Below are positions 40,034 to 41,128 of a stretch of DNA of 41,128 bases, in pieces (position 1 is the stretch's first letter; every line of letters begins with the position of its first letter). Source of the DNA: Paenibacillus terrae (lineage in GTDB: Bacteria > Bacillota > Bacilli > Paenibacillales > Paenibacillaceae). The notes below the pieces were generated by a model, which saw only the letters and a program-made list of their open reading frames with translations, did no database searches and was not told the origin of the DNA. A program made the position numbers and the translations under genes. The stretch is from positions 377,872 through 418,999 of the forward strand of contig NZ_PNXQ01000012.1 in the NCBI RefSeq assembly GCF_005217525.1, in the 5' to 3' direction.

Positions 40034-41128
40034 ATGAAGTTGAAGAAGTCAGCAGAAGACCAAATGATTTTTTTGTACCGGTATGTATCACTATCTTTAA
40101 CATCGCTTGTTTTTCTGTTCGAATCATCCAGATTAATCGCGTGGCAGAAGTTATTACTTATTGTGTTTCTTTTTTTATCTGTTACATTATTTACGTGGAT
40201 TTACCGCAAGTACAGACTTCATGATATGGTACTGAAATGTTGCATTGCTCTGGAAACCGCAGGGATCATTTTGTTGCTGCTCCCGACGGGAGGGATGGAT
40301 AGTCCGTTCAAATGGTATGTGATTACCCCTATGTTGGTGGCTTGTGCTCACCTTTCTATGAGGTACAGTTGGACGCTCCTTCTTTCCTATATCGGCTTGG
40401 TACTCACATTTTGTTATATCTTTTTTACACCAGGTCAATATTTTTTGTGGGATACGGTGTTACAAAATGCGAATTTATTTCTGGTGCTGATTGTGACCAC
40501 GATGGCCATGCAGGTGATCGGTGTTATGAAGAATGAGTTGAAGATGGCGAAGGAGCAAGCTAATGAGACGATGGAACATATTAAGTCGATTTACCACATC
40601 ATGGAGACGACTAGCCACAACGAGGCATTAAATCTGGGACAGGTCATCTCGGACTACACGGTTAAGCTGACGAAGCAGAGCCGCGCATTTTTCTGGTTGG
40701 ACAGTCAGGAGGAGGATGCGCCGGAGAGTAGTCAGACAGGTTGGACGGTGGAGGAAGAGGAGCAGCTATTCGAGGAGCTGGGGAATTATCGTGAGGAATT
40801 CAGGGAAGAGCGTGAGCCGTTTTTCAGGCATCTGCCGGAATGGGGCGATTTTCTCATGATCACGGTACCGATGACGACTCGTTTTGTAGCGACCATCGGA
40901 CTCAAGCTGGGCCCGGATCAAAGTCTGACGGGAAGACGCTGGCTCGTGCAGCAACTGATATTCCTGGCTGAGCTGAGCGCCGTGTTTTTAGAGCGCTACG
41001 AGCTGGAGCGTATCGAAAATCAGTTGATTGTGACGAATGAGCAGAACCGGATCGCAAATGAAATGCATGATAATGTATCACAAAGTCTTTTTGGCATTGT
41101 GTACGCGACGCATTCACTTCGGCAGACA
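40034..41128 (+). CDS. Sensor histidine kinase (HisKA_3 type), 3' end outside window
   Basis: The reading frame is open from ATG 40034 (AGGGTGA site about 5-6 nt upstream) to the window end: 365 codons with no stop, so it is partial. The N-terminal 160 residues contain about six hydrophobic segments (SLSLTSLVFLF, LLLIVFLFLSVTLF, AGIILLLLP, VACAHL, LLSYIGLVLTFCYIFF, LFLVLIVTTMAM), a membrane sensor unit. A helical linker and a GAF-like region (about 180-320) follow. The phosphorylation helix is RIANEMHDNVSQSLFG with His345, typical of the NarX/DesK (HisKA_3) class whose partner is a LuxR-type response regulator. Signal is unknown. The partner gene is expected just downstream, beyond the window. 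Confidence 0.9.
   Translation, partial: MKLKKSAEDQMIFLYRYVSLSLTSLVFLFESSRLIAWQKLLLIVFLFLSVTLFTWIYRKYRLHDMVLKCCIALETAGIILLLLPTGGMDSPFKWYVITPMLVACAHLSMRYSWTLLLSYIGLVLTFCYIFFTPGQYFLWDTVLQNANLFLVLIVTTMAMQVIGVMKNELKMAKEQANETMEHIKSIYHIMETTSHNEALNLGQVISDYTVKLTKQSRAFFWLDSQEEDAPESSQTGWTVEEEEQLFEELGNYREEFREEREPFFRHLPEWGDFLMITVPMTTRFVATIGLKLGPDQSLTGRRWLVQQLIFLAELSAVFLERYELERIENQLIVTNEQNRIANEMHDNVSQSLFGIVYATHSLRQT

Noticed and set aside
1..41128. CRISPR array, tRNA or rRNA genes, insertion sequence with transposase
   Set aside because: No regularly spaced repeats, no cloverleaf-type gene and no transposase reading frame were seen; this was by eye and small elements could be missed.

Overview
The window looks like a chromosomal segment of a low-to-mid GC Gram-positive, endospore-forming bacterium of the Paenibacillus type (P. 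polymyxa-like). The basis is strong AGGAGG-type ribosome sites, frequent TTG/GTG starts, a SleB-type cell-wall hydrolase, a GH25 lysin with a C-terminal module typical of Paenibacillus phage lysins, and Bacillus PBSX homologues. The assignment is inferred from gene families; no rRNA or tRNA gene was seen.

Layout. (1) 1-5.8 kb: a small membrane-anchored coiled-coil protein, a tiny ORF with a strong terminator, an unknown protein preceded by a LexA (Cheo) box, a WYL-domain regulator, a DEDDh exonuclease and a LysM-bearing secreted 5'-nucleotidase. (2) 6.0-23.1 kb: a compact PBSX-like contractile tail locus with no capsid, portal, terminase, integrase or replication genes, i.e. a tailocin (phage tail-like bacteriocin). 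(3) 23.2-27.5 kb: a dipeptide/oligopeptide ABC transporter operon (binding protein and two permeases, no ATPases) behind a long leader. (4) 27.6-34.7 kb: housekeeping genes: dGTPase-like HD hydrolase, luciferase-like monooxygenase, RNA/DNA methyltransferase, D-2-hydroxyacid dehydrogenase, ThpR-type 2',3'-cyclic phosphodiesterase, SleB-type hydrolase and UPF0173 metal-dependent hydrolase. (5) 34.8-41.1 kb: glutamate synthase large subunit and the 5' part of a sensor histidine kinase that runs off the window.

The tailocin reads as a regulated module. A divergent XRE repressor/ImmA protease pair faces an ArpU/Xpf-like regulator across a region with two related 16-bp operator-like sites. The tail operon has its own apparent promoter, in which a GAAC-N4-GTTC LexA box fills the -35/-10 spacer, followed by a roughly 200-nt leader containing an intrinsic terminator enclosed by a long-range stem. 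Structural genes follow in PBSX order: tail-completion-like protein, sheath (XkdK), tube (XkdM), assembly chaperone (XkdN) with a textbook -1 slippery heptamer joining it to a downstream extension, a short tape measure, XkdP/Q/R/S/T/U baseplate proteins, a fibre and two accessory proteins. A two-hairpin junction separates these from the holin and GH25 lysin. Together this suggests DNA-damage-induced production and lytic release of an R-type particle with a short tail. The LexA-controlled promoter, the leader attenuator, the frameshift and the short tape measure are the points most worth checking.
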